Position numbers and translations under genes: made by a program
Shown: positions 34,002 through 46,478 of the stretch, piece after piece
Position numbering within the stretch: position 1 is the stretch's first letter
Layout of the letters: each line of letters starts with the position of its first letter
NCBI GenBank assembly: GCA_019722365.1
Contig: JADFUC010002075.1
Location: forward strand, 1 to 64,000
Length of the DNA: 64,000 bases
Direction of reading: 5' to 3'
Source of the DNA: Lithospermum erythrorhizon
Taxonomy: Eukaryota; Streptophyta; Magnoliopsida; Boraginales; Boraginaceae
The notes under the pieces: model-generated
Told to the model about the DNA's origin: nothing
The model's input: only the letters and a program-made list of their open reading frames with translations
Databases searched by the model: none

Positions 34002-36225
34002 TATAATTCTACAAGAATAAGTAAATAAAGACAACAGAATCAGTAAACTATCATGCTAAACACTTACAAATAAATTGTAAAGTAAATACTAATACTTCAA
34101 ATCTCATGAAATATATTAGTATCAAGACCTATTATACTTAAATTCAAATGGCAACCACTAGTACATTTGAATCGAGTATAATAGTAGGTTATCAACAATT
34201 ATGTAAGGAAACTACATAACTCTTATGTAAGCTAGCATACTATTCGATGCTACCTTAAACGCCACCAATTAAACCAAATAATTACTTGGAGTGATCATCG
34301 AAAGCTAGCGTTAGTGGAAATCACTTGACATGATCCATTCATCATATCAAAGTGCAAAAGCGTAACACACTTAATGAAATTGCCCGAATGAGGCAACCCG
34401 ATTTCACAACTTTAAAATTGGCTTGATACGTTGCTTAAATTTTTAAATGGTGAGATTATTATTACTTTGCTTTTATTTTACCATGCAATTGTAGCACATA
34501 ATCAAGCATATGTACAACATGAAAAATAAAACAAGTAATGCACATTCAAGAGGCGTATGATATGACCCTAGACCCTATTACATTTTCAAAACTTGAAAAA
34601 CTAACATTTGGCCCTATTACATTTTCTTGTCTTAAAGCCTGGAATCTTCATAGCTTCGAGTCTTGAATTACAATTCAAATACACTAAAATGCAACTTAGG
34701 CAATGCAAGCTTGTGGGAGAAACAAGAAAATAGAAAAATAATGTGACTCAGCCAGGTCATTTCACCGTGTCTGATGCTGTATTGAGGCAGAAAAAACGTG
34801 GGTCATATCTATACACCTCCATTCCATTCCATAATAATATATATAGGCAAAAAATTAAAATAAATAAATGTAACATGTCATATATATTAAATGAAATGAA
34901 AATAAATGTGTTCATAATTGACTAATTAATTACCCATTATTTTATAATTAATATAAATTTTAAATTTAAATATATTCACACATGATTAATGATAATTATT
35001 ATAATAATTACCAACCTCTTAAATCATGGAATAATTACTTACAAGTAATTAACTCCAAAATTCAAAATTTAAAAGTTACCATGAAAATATTTAAAAAAAT
35101 TATCAATTAATGAAAATAATTGTAAACGGAAATATAAAATCAAATTTAATGCCATTTAAGATATATATTCAATCATCTTAATGACAAAATTTATGATTTA
35201 ACATTTAAAACCAAAATTGGCAATTTACCAATAATTTTAAAACAAAAAATAATTACATAAAAAATAAATTTAGGGTTTTCTAAAATGGACGGCAATTTGA
35301 CGGCCAAAAGCGGCCCGGCCTCCGGCCACCCGCAGTCGACAGCACTTCCAGTGCCGTATTACGGCCAGTGAGCTACGTCCAAGTGGCCGGAATGTGCTAT
35401 TCCGGCACCGAGACAGCGCCATGCGAGGCACAGAGTTCGGCGACTCGTTTTGGTAATTCATTTGAGTTTTTAGGTTTTTTTCGGATTAATTGCAACTTTT
35501 GTTGAAATGATTTGGAGGCTTCCCAAAAATTCACAAAAATTATGGAATTAGAGCTTGAACATCAACAATATCATTATTGAGCGTGTCTAATTGGAATTTC
35601 ATAAAAAAAAGACTTCTAGTTTTCCATTAAATCGAAAACAATCCGGAAATTCAATGAATTTTTTTTAGGGGTATAAAGACTTCAAAAATTTTGGAAAAAT
35701 TTGAGATGAACCTCAAAGATTATGAACACACAAATTTAGTTTAAGTAATTTACGAAATTTCAGACCACCTATACTAAATGGAAATCGAAAATGATTCTAC
35801 CTCAAATTAAAAATGCAAACTAATCAATTTTTAATCCACTTTCAATTCATGAAATAATTAAATAAATATCAAATCATCAAAATCAATACATTGAAATGAT
35901 GATTCCAGCCGTGTGATATACATATAAAATGGGTTGATTTTTTCATATTATATATTCATCAATTGAATATATAAATCATGAAATAATCAAATTAACTAAC
36001 AACTATACATAAAACTTGAGTAGGCTAAAGGCCCTTTGTTAGAATCTAGTATGAATTCATTCGTGATAAACACCAATTCATACATCCCGGATCCTCAAAT
36101 GATGTATATTAATCTAAACACAAAAATATGCATGTATGAATACAAGAATTCTTACATTGCAACGGAAGACGAATGAACCCAAAACCACACTTGCTTGACC
36201 CCACGTGAATGCTTACTTCAATGTG
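34002..36225 (-). mobile_element. Copia A 5' leader, part 2
   Basis: The non-coding segment between gag and the LARD insertion. Its gag-proximal part (34002-34320) aligns with 61450-61767 of copia B in reverse complement ('agtatttactttacaattta', 'gtgtttagcatgatagttt'). It holds a GC-rich island at 35275-35450 in otherwise very AT-rich DNA, which has a shorter counterpart at 60345-60430. No gene is seen; the small minus-strand frame over the island is not called. Confidence 0.75.
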
Positions 36226-38562
36226 TTGGACTACGAGTCCGATACACCTTGTTTAATGATGACTTAAACATTGATTTATCTAACATATGTTCTTGAAGTG
36301 ATTTAATTCATGGTATGTTAGAAAGGTGCTAGCCGGACATAAAGTTGACATTGATATCAAGCAAACCTGATATCAAGGCATTGAAGACAATGAAGAAATG
36401 TCATGAGCTTCAAGGTGATTTTGCAATGCCAAAATATGCGTATGGTGAGATAGAAGAATCAACCATACAAAGCTTCAAAGTGAAGAATGGCGATGAAGAA
36501 AGATCGTTCAATCTACCCAGGTAAATGGAGGACCAAGAAGAAAAGTTCACGAAGAATCAAGATCGGAAGAGACGAGTCTTGGATGCAAGCCGAAGATTAG
36601 GTAAAAGTTATGGCTTGAATCTTACTTTACTTTCTTTCCTTGATCTTGATTGAAGTTCTTATTTGGGAGATATTTTTCAAATCATTTTTTACTAAAAGAT
36701 CTTAACCGTTTCAATATTTTTAAGAATGTTTGTCAAATGAAAATATTTTGAAAATCTTAATGTGTGTAAAACTGGGGTTTGAATTCATTTTATTAAAGGG
36801 TTTGAAAAGAGCTTTCCAACGCTTTTTGAATCGTCTAAATCGGAGCTATAACGAAGCGGGAAATGCGATTTTAAGTTTCGCAAAAGCTAGCCATTGAGAC
36901 CAATCGAGACCCGGGGTCTCGTGAATCTCGATGATCTGAAGCGTTTTTGCTGTTTTTCTCTGTTTAGACCCCCACTTGAGACCTAAATCTCGATGAGGTC
37001 TCAAATAGATAATCAAAACTAGCCGTTTTTTGTCCGTTTTAACTCCATTTTCTCGCCCCTTTAAATACCAAATCTTCCAAACTCTTTATTTTTAAACAAA
37101 TTCTAAATATTTTTATACTCATTTCTCATCTTTAAAACACCAAATCTCTCAAACACATAGGCTTTAATTGTGATTTATCAAAGAGAGTGAGTTTGGTTTG
37201 TGCTTAAACTTTGAAATGAGAAATGGGAAACTAAGAGCATTCAAGGTGTTTGATGAAATGCTCAAATGGGAGTTCAAGAGCTTCAAAGTCTTATCTACTC
37301 AACAAGGAGTTGAACAAGCTTCAATGTATTATCTACTCAATGTAGAGGTTATAAATTTATTGCCAAAATTGTAATCCTATTGTAGCTCCGTTGAGGAGCA
37401 TTTAGATTGGGATGAAACAACAATCTATTCTATAAAGAGATGTCCCATTAAGTTAGGATTTGTTCTTCATACTAGAGGCTTGAGGGTCCGAGGTGTTGTG
37501 AGGCTTACTCAAGCTAGGAATCGAGTAGATTGCCGTAGTGTTGAGGCTAGTGCTCAAGCAATAGGACATAGAGTGCTCGAGGTAGAGGAGTTGCATCTCG
37601 GCTTGGTGGAGTTGAAATCCTAGGGTGTGTCCTTGGGTTCTTAGTGGTGTACTAACGAGGGGTTAGGAGCTAGAGATGAAATCACAGGTTGAGGCTTGGG
37701 TTCTTGAGGAGTTAGGAGTTGAAATCCTTAGGGTGATTCCTTGGGTTCTTAGTGGTGTGATACTTGAGGATTATGAGCTAAGAGTTGTAAGTTGGTTTGG
37801 GCTTCACCAACATTTGAAGCCATCTGGTGGATTCTAGTGAAAGCCTAAGGTGAGGGCAGCAGGTGGGGGATGTAGATTAAGCGAACCTGTTGTTGAAAGC
37901 TTACCGTGTCGAGTTTGCGTCTTAACACCACACTCTTTACTATTGCACATATTATATATATACTTTAAATTGCTAGGATTGATTATAATGCTAGTTTATA
38001 AACATTGAATATGTCGGCATATAATTGAATTATTGTGTTAAATTGATATGTCAAGTTTAATCGAGCTAAAATAGAATATCCTATGTTGATCTTAATTCAA
38101 TATTCATGATTAGGATAGTTTGATTTGATCAATGAACTTAATTGTTATATTACCACTTTGATCAAATCATAATTAAACTTGCTATCAAGAATATCTTAGA
38201 AACTCACCTAGTATATCTATGTATTGAATTTGTGGTATGCTTAATAGATTAGAAGTTGATCGATAGCCATGGAATGGACTTAATGCATTATGCATGAATG
38301 AGCTTAATGTTAATATTGATCAAAATGAGTTTTGGATGTTTATTGCACATAATGATTGCTAGATCGTTTTATTGTTTCATATTTTATCTAGCATTCATTT
38401 GAGGGTGTTAATACTACTTTAGTCTATTCCGCATTTGTTTTACAAATTGCTAAAGTTGTATTAACGGTGAAACTTGAATTAAAGTTTGTATAAATTCGGC
38501 GGTCAACGACCTCTCATAGTCCCATATATTCACCCCCCTACAGGGCGTCATATAGGCTAACA
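36224..38562 (+). repeat. LARD 5' LTR
   Basis: Begins TGTTGGACTACGAG and ends GGCTAACA. A weak TATA-like 'tttaaatacc' lies near 37070. A stretch of more than 110 bases from 'aaactggggtttgaattc' (about 36770) is identical to the 3' LTR, while the following and preceding parts differ by many short indels. The GAGACC/GGTCTC hairpin present in the 3' LTR is partly lost here (about 36890-36945). Confidence 0.85.
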
Positions 38563-38564
38563 AG

Positions 38565-38576
38565 TGGTATCAGAGC
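38565..38576 (+). other. Primer-binding site (initiator tRNA-Met type)
   Basis: The 12 bases 'tggtatcagagc' are the standard complement to the 3' end of initiator tRNA-Met used by most plant Ty1-copia elements. It starts two bases after the LTR end, where minus-strand DNA synthesis would be primed. This places the LARD with the copia superfamily although it lacks coding sequence. Confidence 0.93.
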
Positions 38577-41500
38577 GGGTCTCTACATTTGAGTCCTACT
38601 TATTTCAGCGATCGGATTTCACTAGCAATATGGCTTGACCAAATGTCTGATGAGTACTAACATGATTATGTGTTTTAATTTGATGTTAGAATCATGTTTA
38701 GGTGAATGTGATATGTGTTACATGTGTTTGATATATTTTATATGCTTTGACATGTACACAATTCACACCCTTTGCAGCTTAATTGGTTATATGCTTTAGT
38801 TGTAGTTAAAATGGACATTTAATCACGAGTTCCGCCAAAATGTATTTGAACTAAAATTATATTTTTAGAGTTTCAAACACTAACCTAACGGACCAAAGAA
38901 TTGGATACCATGTTCTTAAGTTGATTAATGCTTAGGTTAATTTATAATGATGAAAGCTTGAAGATGTGATGTAAACGTCGAGGAATTATGGTTGGATACA
39001 CCGTACCTTGGATGGATGGCCAAAGATGAGCTTCAAAAGTTGGTATATTTAAATGGTTTGGTTATTTTAAAGAGTTATATGTTCTTGTGTTTCTGGGTGC
39101 TTAAATTTGTTAATTCATGTACTTTATGAATTGATTGTCCTATTTTTTATAGACATGACTTTGATGATACAAACTATGAACTTATGTGGAGTTAACTTGA
39201 TTATTGAGTTGTATGAATTGGTTAGAAACAAATGTGTTTCAAAATGATTGAAATGTTTTCTTCTTTACATTATGCTTATTGTATGACAACTTCGATTATG
39301 TGCAAAAACATTTTCAAAAACTCGCTCAAAAGGCTATTCATGAAATTGAATCTTAAATTTATATATATGTTAAAATATTTCATGAATCTTTGTCTACCTT
39401 GATTGACATGTCGATTTGTTTAGCTTTTTAATGCATGTTCATAATTTAAAATGCCTACATGTCATATGAAAAAATGGCTTGATAATGCCTAAAATGTAAT
39501 CAAGATTCCATATGCCGTTGTAATATCTAATCGAGTCTTGATGTTGATATGCTCATTCGAGTCATTTCACCCATTATATTAAATTATTCCTAAATGGGTT
39601 AAGATGAATCACTTATGCCTTAATTGATATTCTTAAATGTGATCATCATGAATGAAATGAAATATGTTATGTTTTTATGTGTATAAAAACATATTTCATA
39701 AAACTTGGGGTTTATATGTGATTAGTGATTGAAATAGGGCCTAATTGTGATATGCCATCACTAATCCAAAAGGATCCAAAGAATTGGATACATATACTCC
39801 ACTTGAGCTTAAATGTGTAGATACATGATGGACTATGAAATGTGTGTGGAGATGGCTTGGGCGAGACTCAAATGTGAAAAGCAGGAGATAAACCTTGAAG
39901 CAGCCACGAATTATCTTGACATGTGGACTAAACAACTTGAATGCACAAAAAGAAAAATGGAATGCAAATCGGGTGATTTCTTTCTAATTTTTTCTTCCAA
40001 CAATAATAAAGGCTCGGATGGCCTGTGTATGAACAGATTGTTGTTCGGAGTCTTATTATGTCTTTGTGAATTGGCTTAGGGATGGCCACTAGGGGACATA
40101 AATTGTTCATATTAGCAACTTGAGGCTATTTGACTTTGCTTAAACGACTTATGTTTTCAAATAACTTTGTGATTTAGACAGAATTAGATTATTTGTGTTT
40201 ATAAATCTTAAACTTAATATACTCTTGTTTAAACACACTTGGCTTATCTTCGCACATACATCTGAAAATGAGTCTTTTGATAAACCTACTTGAATGATTA
40301 TTGCTTATGAGGTTTATCATGCGATTGTACATCTCTTTCGTTTTAATTGTATTTTCTTTTAAATGGATGGTACAACTTAAACTTGGATTGCATCTTTTAA
40401 AAGTTTGATTTTAAAATGTTTTCCTTGTTCTTATCCCTCTCTCTAAATGTTAATGCTTTGAAAATGGATTTCAAAATATGTTTGGGATGCCTTGTGTTTT
40501 ATGTTTTCCTTAGGTATCCTACATGACATATATGCTCGCACCTCAATTTTTACATGTGGCATGTCCTAGGCGTATATCATGCAATATGGAAAATGTACTT
40601 TTATTAATTTTCTCAATTTTCCTTATTAGACATATATTTTGGGTTTGGGAGTTCAAAATTAAAGCGGACATGTATTGTCTCTAGAGATAGAAATGCTCTC
40701 TTGAGAGATGTTTCACATGTTCTTGTTTTCACTCCAAGTTAAAATATGCTTTCATACTTTTTCTTTGAACTTGAGTATATTTTGGTATTCCCTCTCCGTG
40801 CATGATTCTACATTCTTGAAATTCAAAGTTGTGCATGTTCTAGTAACATGAAGATTGAATGTGTTGAATCATTTATATGCATTAGTTGAGGGGGAGCCAT
40901 GTTCTTTTAGGCTATTCAAAAATATTTAATGCCCTTATGCGGGTGTTTGTACCTAAAAGACTTTGAATGTCTCCTAACTCATATGTGGACTTGATACATA
41001 TTTGTTGACCATAAGTATATGTGTTTGGGTTAAAGCATGATTATAAATCCTTTTTTTAAAAACTCTTGTGAGTTACTCAAGAAAATAACACAGAATAGTA
41101 GATATTCATTCTTAGTTATGAAGAAGAGGTACACGTATTGTATGCACAACTTTTATGTTAATGCTAAAGGCTACAATTCAGGTACTAATTTTTAATCTTC
41201 ATAATCCCCGAACTTATCTTGTCCAATCACATGTTTTAACTCTGTGTGTTAGATTGGCTTGATAAGAAGCGTGGAGGTCCTTTGTGTTTAAAACTATTTC
41301 TCCACTTGCTTTTCCGTTTGTAAAAACTATTTCAACCATTTGATCTTTTCAAGATGGTTGTAGTATGAATTTTTTAGAAAATACATTTGTTTTAAGGAGA
41401 ATGTGCAAGGTTTAAATGTGCATATGCTATTGTATTTTAAATTCCTTGTCATCCAGATTTGTATATGTTGTTTTTAAATGTATTTGGACAGTGTTCTAAT

Positions 41501-42696
41501 AATAATAATGGGTTTCGTGTTTTATGTTTTCATTGGCTTGCACAAGATTAGTGGATTGTTTTCATGATTTAAATTTTTTTCCACTTAATGCACTTATCTT
41601 TCGGTTTGGTACTTTTCAAACACGATGCTGCCCATAATTGAGTGATTTGAAATATTAACTTTCCGCTCAAGATATTCTTTAAACTTTTCTTTTAAACTTG
41701 GTATTTGGAAGTTGTGTGATTGCTCCTAGACATGTCCTTGCAATGAGCATGTAAACTTTCTATTGAGAAAGGGGAGAGTCTTACATCTTCGATAAAGGGA
41801 GTAATTCATTAAAAGTTGGCTCAATGTGTCCAAATCGTTTATCCTTGAGACATTGATTATTAGTCAACTTGTTTTAACAACAACATTACTTACTTTTCAC
41901 TTTTCTTTAAGTTTTGTTAAAACCACTTGTGTGTATGCATGTCATATGATTTTAAATGTTTTCGTTCTTAAAAAATGGTATAATACACACCGTACATATC
42001 ATCTTTGTTCCTAAATGGTTGCCAATGAAATCCGTAGATTGAGGGACTCTTCTTGTTCAAGGTGATATTGTACTTGTTTCTTGCCGTCCCTAAGAGAACT
42101 TTTGTTCGAGGGACGAATTAATAAACTCATGATTGTCTTTTTTCCCGATGATAACTTTGTTTGAGGGACGATCCTATTACTTATTCTCTTTTGAGTTTTT
42201 AAACTTTTTGATAATGAGAATTGAAGTAATATTTTATCATATGTCAATGTTCTTAAATTTATTTTTAGATGACATATGTTAGGAGGCATACTTGTTCAAA
42301 TTTTGCATCTTTTTTGGTTTGAACCATGAGGATTATGTGTGATGTCGTATACACTTCTGATATGCTTCATTGTATATCTTTTTGCTTACATTAGCCCTTG
42401 AAACCATGTTAATGTGTTCGTTTTTTAACATGAGTTTCCTCTTTAGCAAAGCTATCTATTGCTTAATTTTTTCTAATGAGACATGTGTTATATGGTATTC
42501 ATTATTAACTTAGTATGTACCTTTTGATGATTCAAAAGGGGAGAATGTTGATGCCATGAAATGGCAAATGCTAGTATCGCTAGCTATTTTATTTTATCTA
42601 GCATGTAGTGAAACAAACCATGTCCTTGTACTTAACCTTTATGTGAATTATGGACATGTGTTTGGCATCAATGTTTTGTCATGCTCAAAGGAGGTT
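38577..42696 (+). other. LARD internal region, non-coding
   Basis: AT-rich, with no open frame above about 90 codons and no retroviral motif. A worn start 'atggcttgacc' near 38630 may be the relic of a gag start. A purine tract 'aaaaggggagaat' lies at about 42535, and a second, shorter 'aaaggagg' directly precedes the 3' LTR at 42687. Which of them served as the polypurine tract is not clear, and the former is about 150 bp from the LTR as bounded here. Confidence 0.75.
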
Positions 42697-44995
42697 TGTT
42701 GGACTACGAGTCCATTACACCTTGTTTTAATGATGACTTAAGCATTTGTTCTCCACAACATATGTTCTTAGTGAAGTTGGTCTATAGGTATGTTGAAAGG
42801 TGCTTGTCGGACATAAAGTTGACATTGATATCAAACAAGCTGTCAGGCATTGAAGACAATGAAGAAATATCATGAGCTTCAAGGTGATTTTGCAATGCCA
42901 AGCAGGTATGGTGAGATAGAAGAAGAATCAATATTACAGCTCAAAGTAGAAGAATGAGTGAAGAAGAAGATCGTTCAATCTACACATTCATGGAAGGACC
43001 AAGAAGAAAAGTTCACGAAGAATCAAGATGGGAAGAGCCTTGAGTCTTGGATGCAAGCCAAGATTAGGTAAAGTTATGAATCTTTTACTTTTCTTTCCTT
43101 GATCTTGATTGGAAGTTCTTATTTGGGAGATATTTTTCAAATCATTTTTGACTAAAGATAACCGTTTGATGTTTTAAGAATGTTTGTCAAAAGAAATATT
43201 TTTAAAGAATATATTGTGTGTATAAAACTGGGGTTTGAATTCATTTTATTAAAGGGTTTGAAAAGAGCTTTCCAACGCTTTTTGAATCGTCTAAATCGGA
43301 GCTATAACGAAGCGGGAAATGCGATTTTAAGTTTCGCAAAAACTGCTTCATCGAGACCCAATCGAGACCCAGGGGGTCTCGATGAGGTCTCGATGATCTG
43401 GCGTTACACTGTTTTCTCCATTTGACTACAAAGGACCTAGGCTCTCGATGAGGTCTCGATGGGTGTCAAAAACTAGCCGTTTTTGTCCGTTTTAACTCCA
43501 TTTTCTCACCCCTTTAAATACCAAATCTTCAAACTCTTTAACTTTTCCCAAACAATTCTAAATGTTTTTATACTCATTTCTCATCTTTAAAACACCAAAT
43601 CTCTCAAACACATGAGCTTTAATTGTGATTTATCAAAGAGAGTGAGTTTGGTTTTGTGCTAAACTTGAAATGAGAGGCCAGGGAAACTAAAAAGAGCATT
43701 CAAGGTGTTTGATAGGAAATGCTCAAATGGGGAGTTCAAAAGAGCTTCAAAAGTCTTATCTACTCAACAAGGAGTTAGACAGAAAGCTTGATGTATTATC
43801 TACTCAATGTAAGGTTATAAATTGTGCAAAATTGTAATCTGTGGCTCATTGAGGAGCATTTTAGATTTGAGGATAAAACAACAATCTCTATTCTATAAAG
43901 AGATGTCGTTAAGTTAGGATTTGTTCTTTATCTTAGAAGCGAGGGTCCGAGGTGTTGTGAGGCACTCAAGCTAGAGATGGTGCCATAGTGTTGAGGCTAG
44001 TGCTCAAGCAACTTAGGACATGGGAGTGCTCGAGGTAGAGGGAGTTGCATCTCCGACTTGATTGAGTTAGAAATCTAGGGTGTGTCATGGGTTGCTTGGT
44101 GGTGTACTAACGAGGGATTAGAGACTAAGAGATGAAATCTGGGTTGAGGGCTTGGGTTCTTGAGGGAGTTAAGATTAAGTATGGGTGATTCCTTGGGTTC
44201 TTAGTGGTGTGATGTGAGAAGTTATGAGCTAAAGGTTGAAGTTGGTTTGGGCTTCTGACATTTGAAGAAAGCGCCATCAGGTGGATTCTAGTGAAGCCTA
44301 AGGTGAGGAGCCTTGGAGTCGGGGATGTAGATTAGAACCTCGTGAAAAACACCGTGTCGAGGTTGCATCTTCTTCCCTATGTACAGCTTTATTGCACATA
44401 TTATATATATGCTAGAATTGCTAGGATTAGATTATATGCTGATTTATAAGCTTATTGAATATAGGCTATAATTGGAATTATTTGTGATAAATTGATATGT
44501 CAAGTTTTAATCGAGGCTAAAATGAATAATCTATATTGAATTCATAGTTAATATTCATGATTAGGATGATTAGATTTGGTCAATGAACCCCAAATTGTTA
44601 TAATAACGATCAAATCATAATTAAACTTGCTATCAGAGAATATCTTAAAACTTCCACTTTAGTATATGTATTGAATTGTGGTATGCTTAATAGATTACTA
44701 AGTTGATCAATAATGAATGGACTTATTAGTACCGAATGGACTTAATGTTAATATTGATCAAATGGTTTGGATGGTTTATTGCACATAATGATTACTAGAT
44801 CGTTTATTGTTTCATCTTTATCTGCGTTCATTTTGAGGTGTTAATACTACTTTAGTCTATTCTAATTTGTTTTACAAATTGCTAAAGTTAATATTAGCAA
44901 TTTAACAAGGTAAAAGTTTGTATAAGTGAAAAAGCGATTCAATGACCTCTTAGTCATATTCACCCCCCCTCTAAGGGCGTCATATGAAGCTAACA
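42697..44995 (+). repeat. LARD 3' LTR
   Basis: Pairs with 36224-38562. It contains a strong two-step hairpin at 43349-43395: 'catcgagacc' with 'ggtctcgatg' outside, and 'tcgagaccc' with 'gggtctcga' inside. Compared with the 5' copy it has many 1-4 base insertions and deletions (for example near 43665-43770), interrupted by long identical stretches. Confidence 0.85.
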
Positions 44996-44999
44996 TGTG

Positions 45000-45795
45000 T
45001 CTATAAACTTGTTCAACACGAAATGATGTCCTCACAGATTGCACAAATAACCAAGAGGAAACAGACAGAGTACTTGAACTTGCCTAGTTTGAAGATGAAC
45101 CAAAATTCAGAAGAAAAACTCTTCCAATTCTTGGGGAGGGGGCGGCTATTTTAGAGAGAAGGGGCTAAGGTTTTTTTCATGATTTGATAAAAAACCTAAT
45201 CCCTTTCCTTAAATACCAAGTCCCAAATTCCACTCATTAAGCAACTCGTTAAGAAATCAGTTTAACTCGTTAACTTAATTAGACCGTTATGAGCTTCTAA
45301 TTAAATAATGAGTTACTAGTGTGTTGTTCTATTCTAATTAACTAACAGTCTATTAAAATACTAACGAATCCTCTCGAATAACTTACGAATTGTTCATAGA
45401 GATTTCAAGCTAGCAGTGAATAAAACTTGCCAAATCTAACCAGTGATGTTCATCAACATATGTTTTAACAAAATATATGGATAGTAGGGAATACATCTCT
45501 GACTCATACAAGTCTGGTTTAATTTCGTTCCTTAATTGACTAATATTGTATGTGTGTGACCTTACAAGGCTCGGATAATAGTAAGTTGTGTAATAATAAT
45601 AATTGACCAATTACTATTATTATAACTTTGATTAATGATGAATCTAGCAATGGCTCATAGCCCTTAAATTATCATGAGAACCCACACTAGTAATATGCAA
45701 ATTCTTTAAGATGAACTTAAGTTACGGTAATCTCGTTTAACTTGAGCGGTAAAATGAATTGATACCACAATTGTAAAAGAATAATAAAAGGGAAT
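45000..45795 (-). mobile_element. Copia A 5' end, part 1 (interrupted by the LARD)
   Basis: Minus-strand sequence that aligns with 58797-59600 of copia B: 'aattgattcc', 'tattactagtgtgggttctc', 'gataattta', 'ttgctagat', and the 'aaaacc' plus 'agccgcc' region near 45150. A TGGTATCA at about 45770 (complement strand) looks like the start of a primer-binding site, but the matching position in copia B is changed, so LTR borders cannot be fixed. Total distance from this start to the gag ATG, leaving out the LARD, is about 3.0 kb, close to the 2.97 kb in copia B. Confidence 0.75.
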
Positions 45796-45801
45796 CAATT
45801 C

Positions 45802-46329
45802 TCATTTGATTTCCAACGTGAGTTTATACTCGTGTTCAGAGTCTATAGGTAAGATAACCTCGTACCCGAGAGAGTTCAGGTTATACTTGTGTTCGAGGGT
45901 GGGGTGGAGCATTTTTATCCTCGTGCTCAGGAGGACTGTCCAAACATGCTTATAGGTGTTGGAACCTCGGTTTTGACCATACGTAGGTGTTACCCTTATT
46001 TTGATGAAAGTGTTTTCATGCCGAGATTGAACCCTCAATCCATCAATCGCTTTAATGAAGATAGGATGTTGTTGACTTACATATTTGGACATCGCTCTCT
46101 GAGACGGACAATCATTCCATAATGTCTGCTCGTGGATGTACCTGTATATCGGGTCATTTTGATGTCGTTTAAGGAACTCATCTAGGAGGCCGCTTGGCCG
46201 GGCGCTACTTGAGTACTCCCATATGGTTTGTACATGAACATAGCATTGGATTTCTAGCTCTTCTATTTCTTTTAGAGAATACTTGTGGCTAGAGTGTCCC
46301 TCTTTGATTTCATGTATTAAACGCCCCAT
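45802..46329 (-). CDS. Uncharacterised ORF of gypsy element 2 (175 codons)
   Basis: An uninterrupted frame at the downstream end of the gag-protease block of gypsy element 2. The protein is hydrophilic, with 'YSLKEIEELEIQCYVHVQ', 'DPIYRYIHEQTLWNDCP', 'RVTPTYGQNRGSNTYKHVW' and 'LHPTLEHKYNLNSLGYEV'. I do not recognise its family. It carries no RT, RNase H or integrase motif, no signal peptide and no clear membrane segment. It lies about 150 bp after the preceding frame on the same strand and ends seven bases before copia A begins. It may be the C-terminal part of a polyprotein spacer or an accessory ORF. That it is open while most neighbouring element frames are broken is worth noting. Confidence 0.5.
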   Translation of the reverse strand: MGRLIHEIKEGHSSHKYSLKEIEELEIQCYVHVQTIWEYSSSARPSGLLDEFLKRHQNDPIYRYIHEQTLWNDCPSQRAMSKYVSQQHPIFIKAIDGLRVQSRHENTFIKIRVTPTYGQNRGSNTYKHVWTVLLSTRIKMLHPTLEHKYNLNSLGYEVILPIDSEHEYKLTLEIK

Positions 46330-46478
46330 TTGTATGTCCTTCCTTATCGATATGCATGGAAAGGATGAGGGCCTCTGTATGCCTGCTCTGCTAGAAAGGT
46401 GGCTCTATCTGGTATGCCTTCGTCCTGTTCTTCTATGTTGAGGCATGAGGCAGAGCTATTTTCTGCCTCCACCCGTTC

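Larger units (their letters stand above)
36224..44995 (+). mobile_element. LARD-like non-autonomous LTR retrotransposon
   Basis: Two direct LTRs of about 2.3 kb (36224-38562, 42697-44995) start TGTTGGACTACGAG and end GCTAACA. They bracket 4.1 kb with a perfect tRNA-Met type primer site just inside the 5' LTR and no gag or pol reading in any frame. This is the layout of a large retrotransposon derivative, which needs proteins from a relative. Flanks share ATGTG (36221-36225 and 44995-44999), a probable 5-bp target duplication that overlaps the LTR termini by one or two bases. The host sequence it interrupts is the leader of copia A, whose two halves together match copia B in length. Confidence 0.85.

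Noticed and set aside
35270..35461. Short minus-strand frame over the GC island
   Set aside because: No domain, and its position inside the copia leader explains it.
36221..36223. CAATG / TGTGT as flanks of a TG...CA-bounded LARD
   Set aside because: They do not match each other. The ATGTG pair shifted by one to two bases is the better duplication.
45765..45780. TGGTATCA as the primer site of copia A
   Set aside because: The matching place in copia B differs, and similarity between the copies begins only about 30 bp upstream, leaving no room for an LTR there. Kept as a note, not called.
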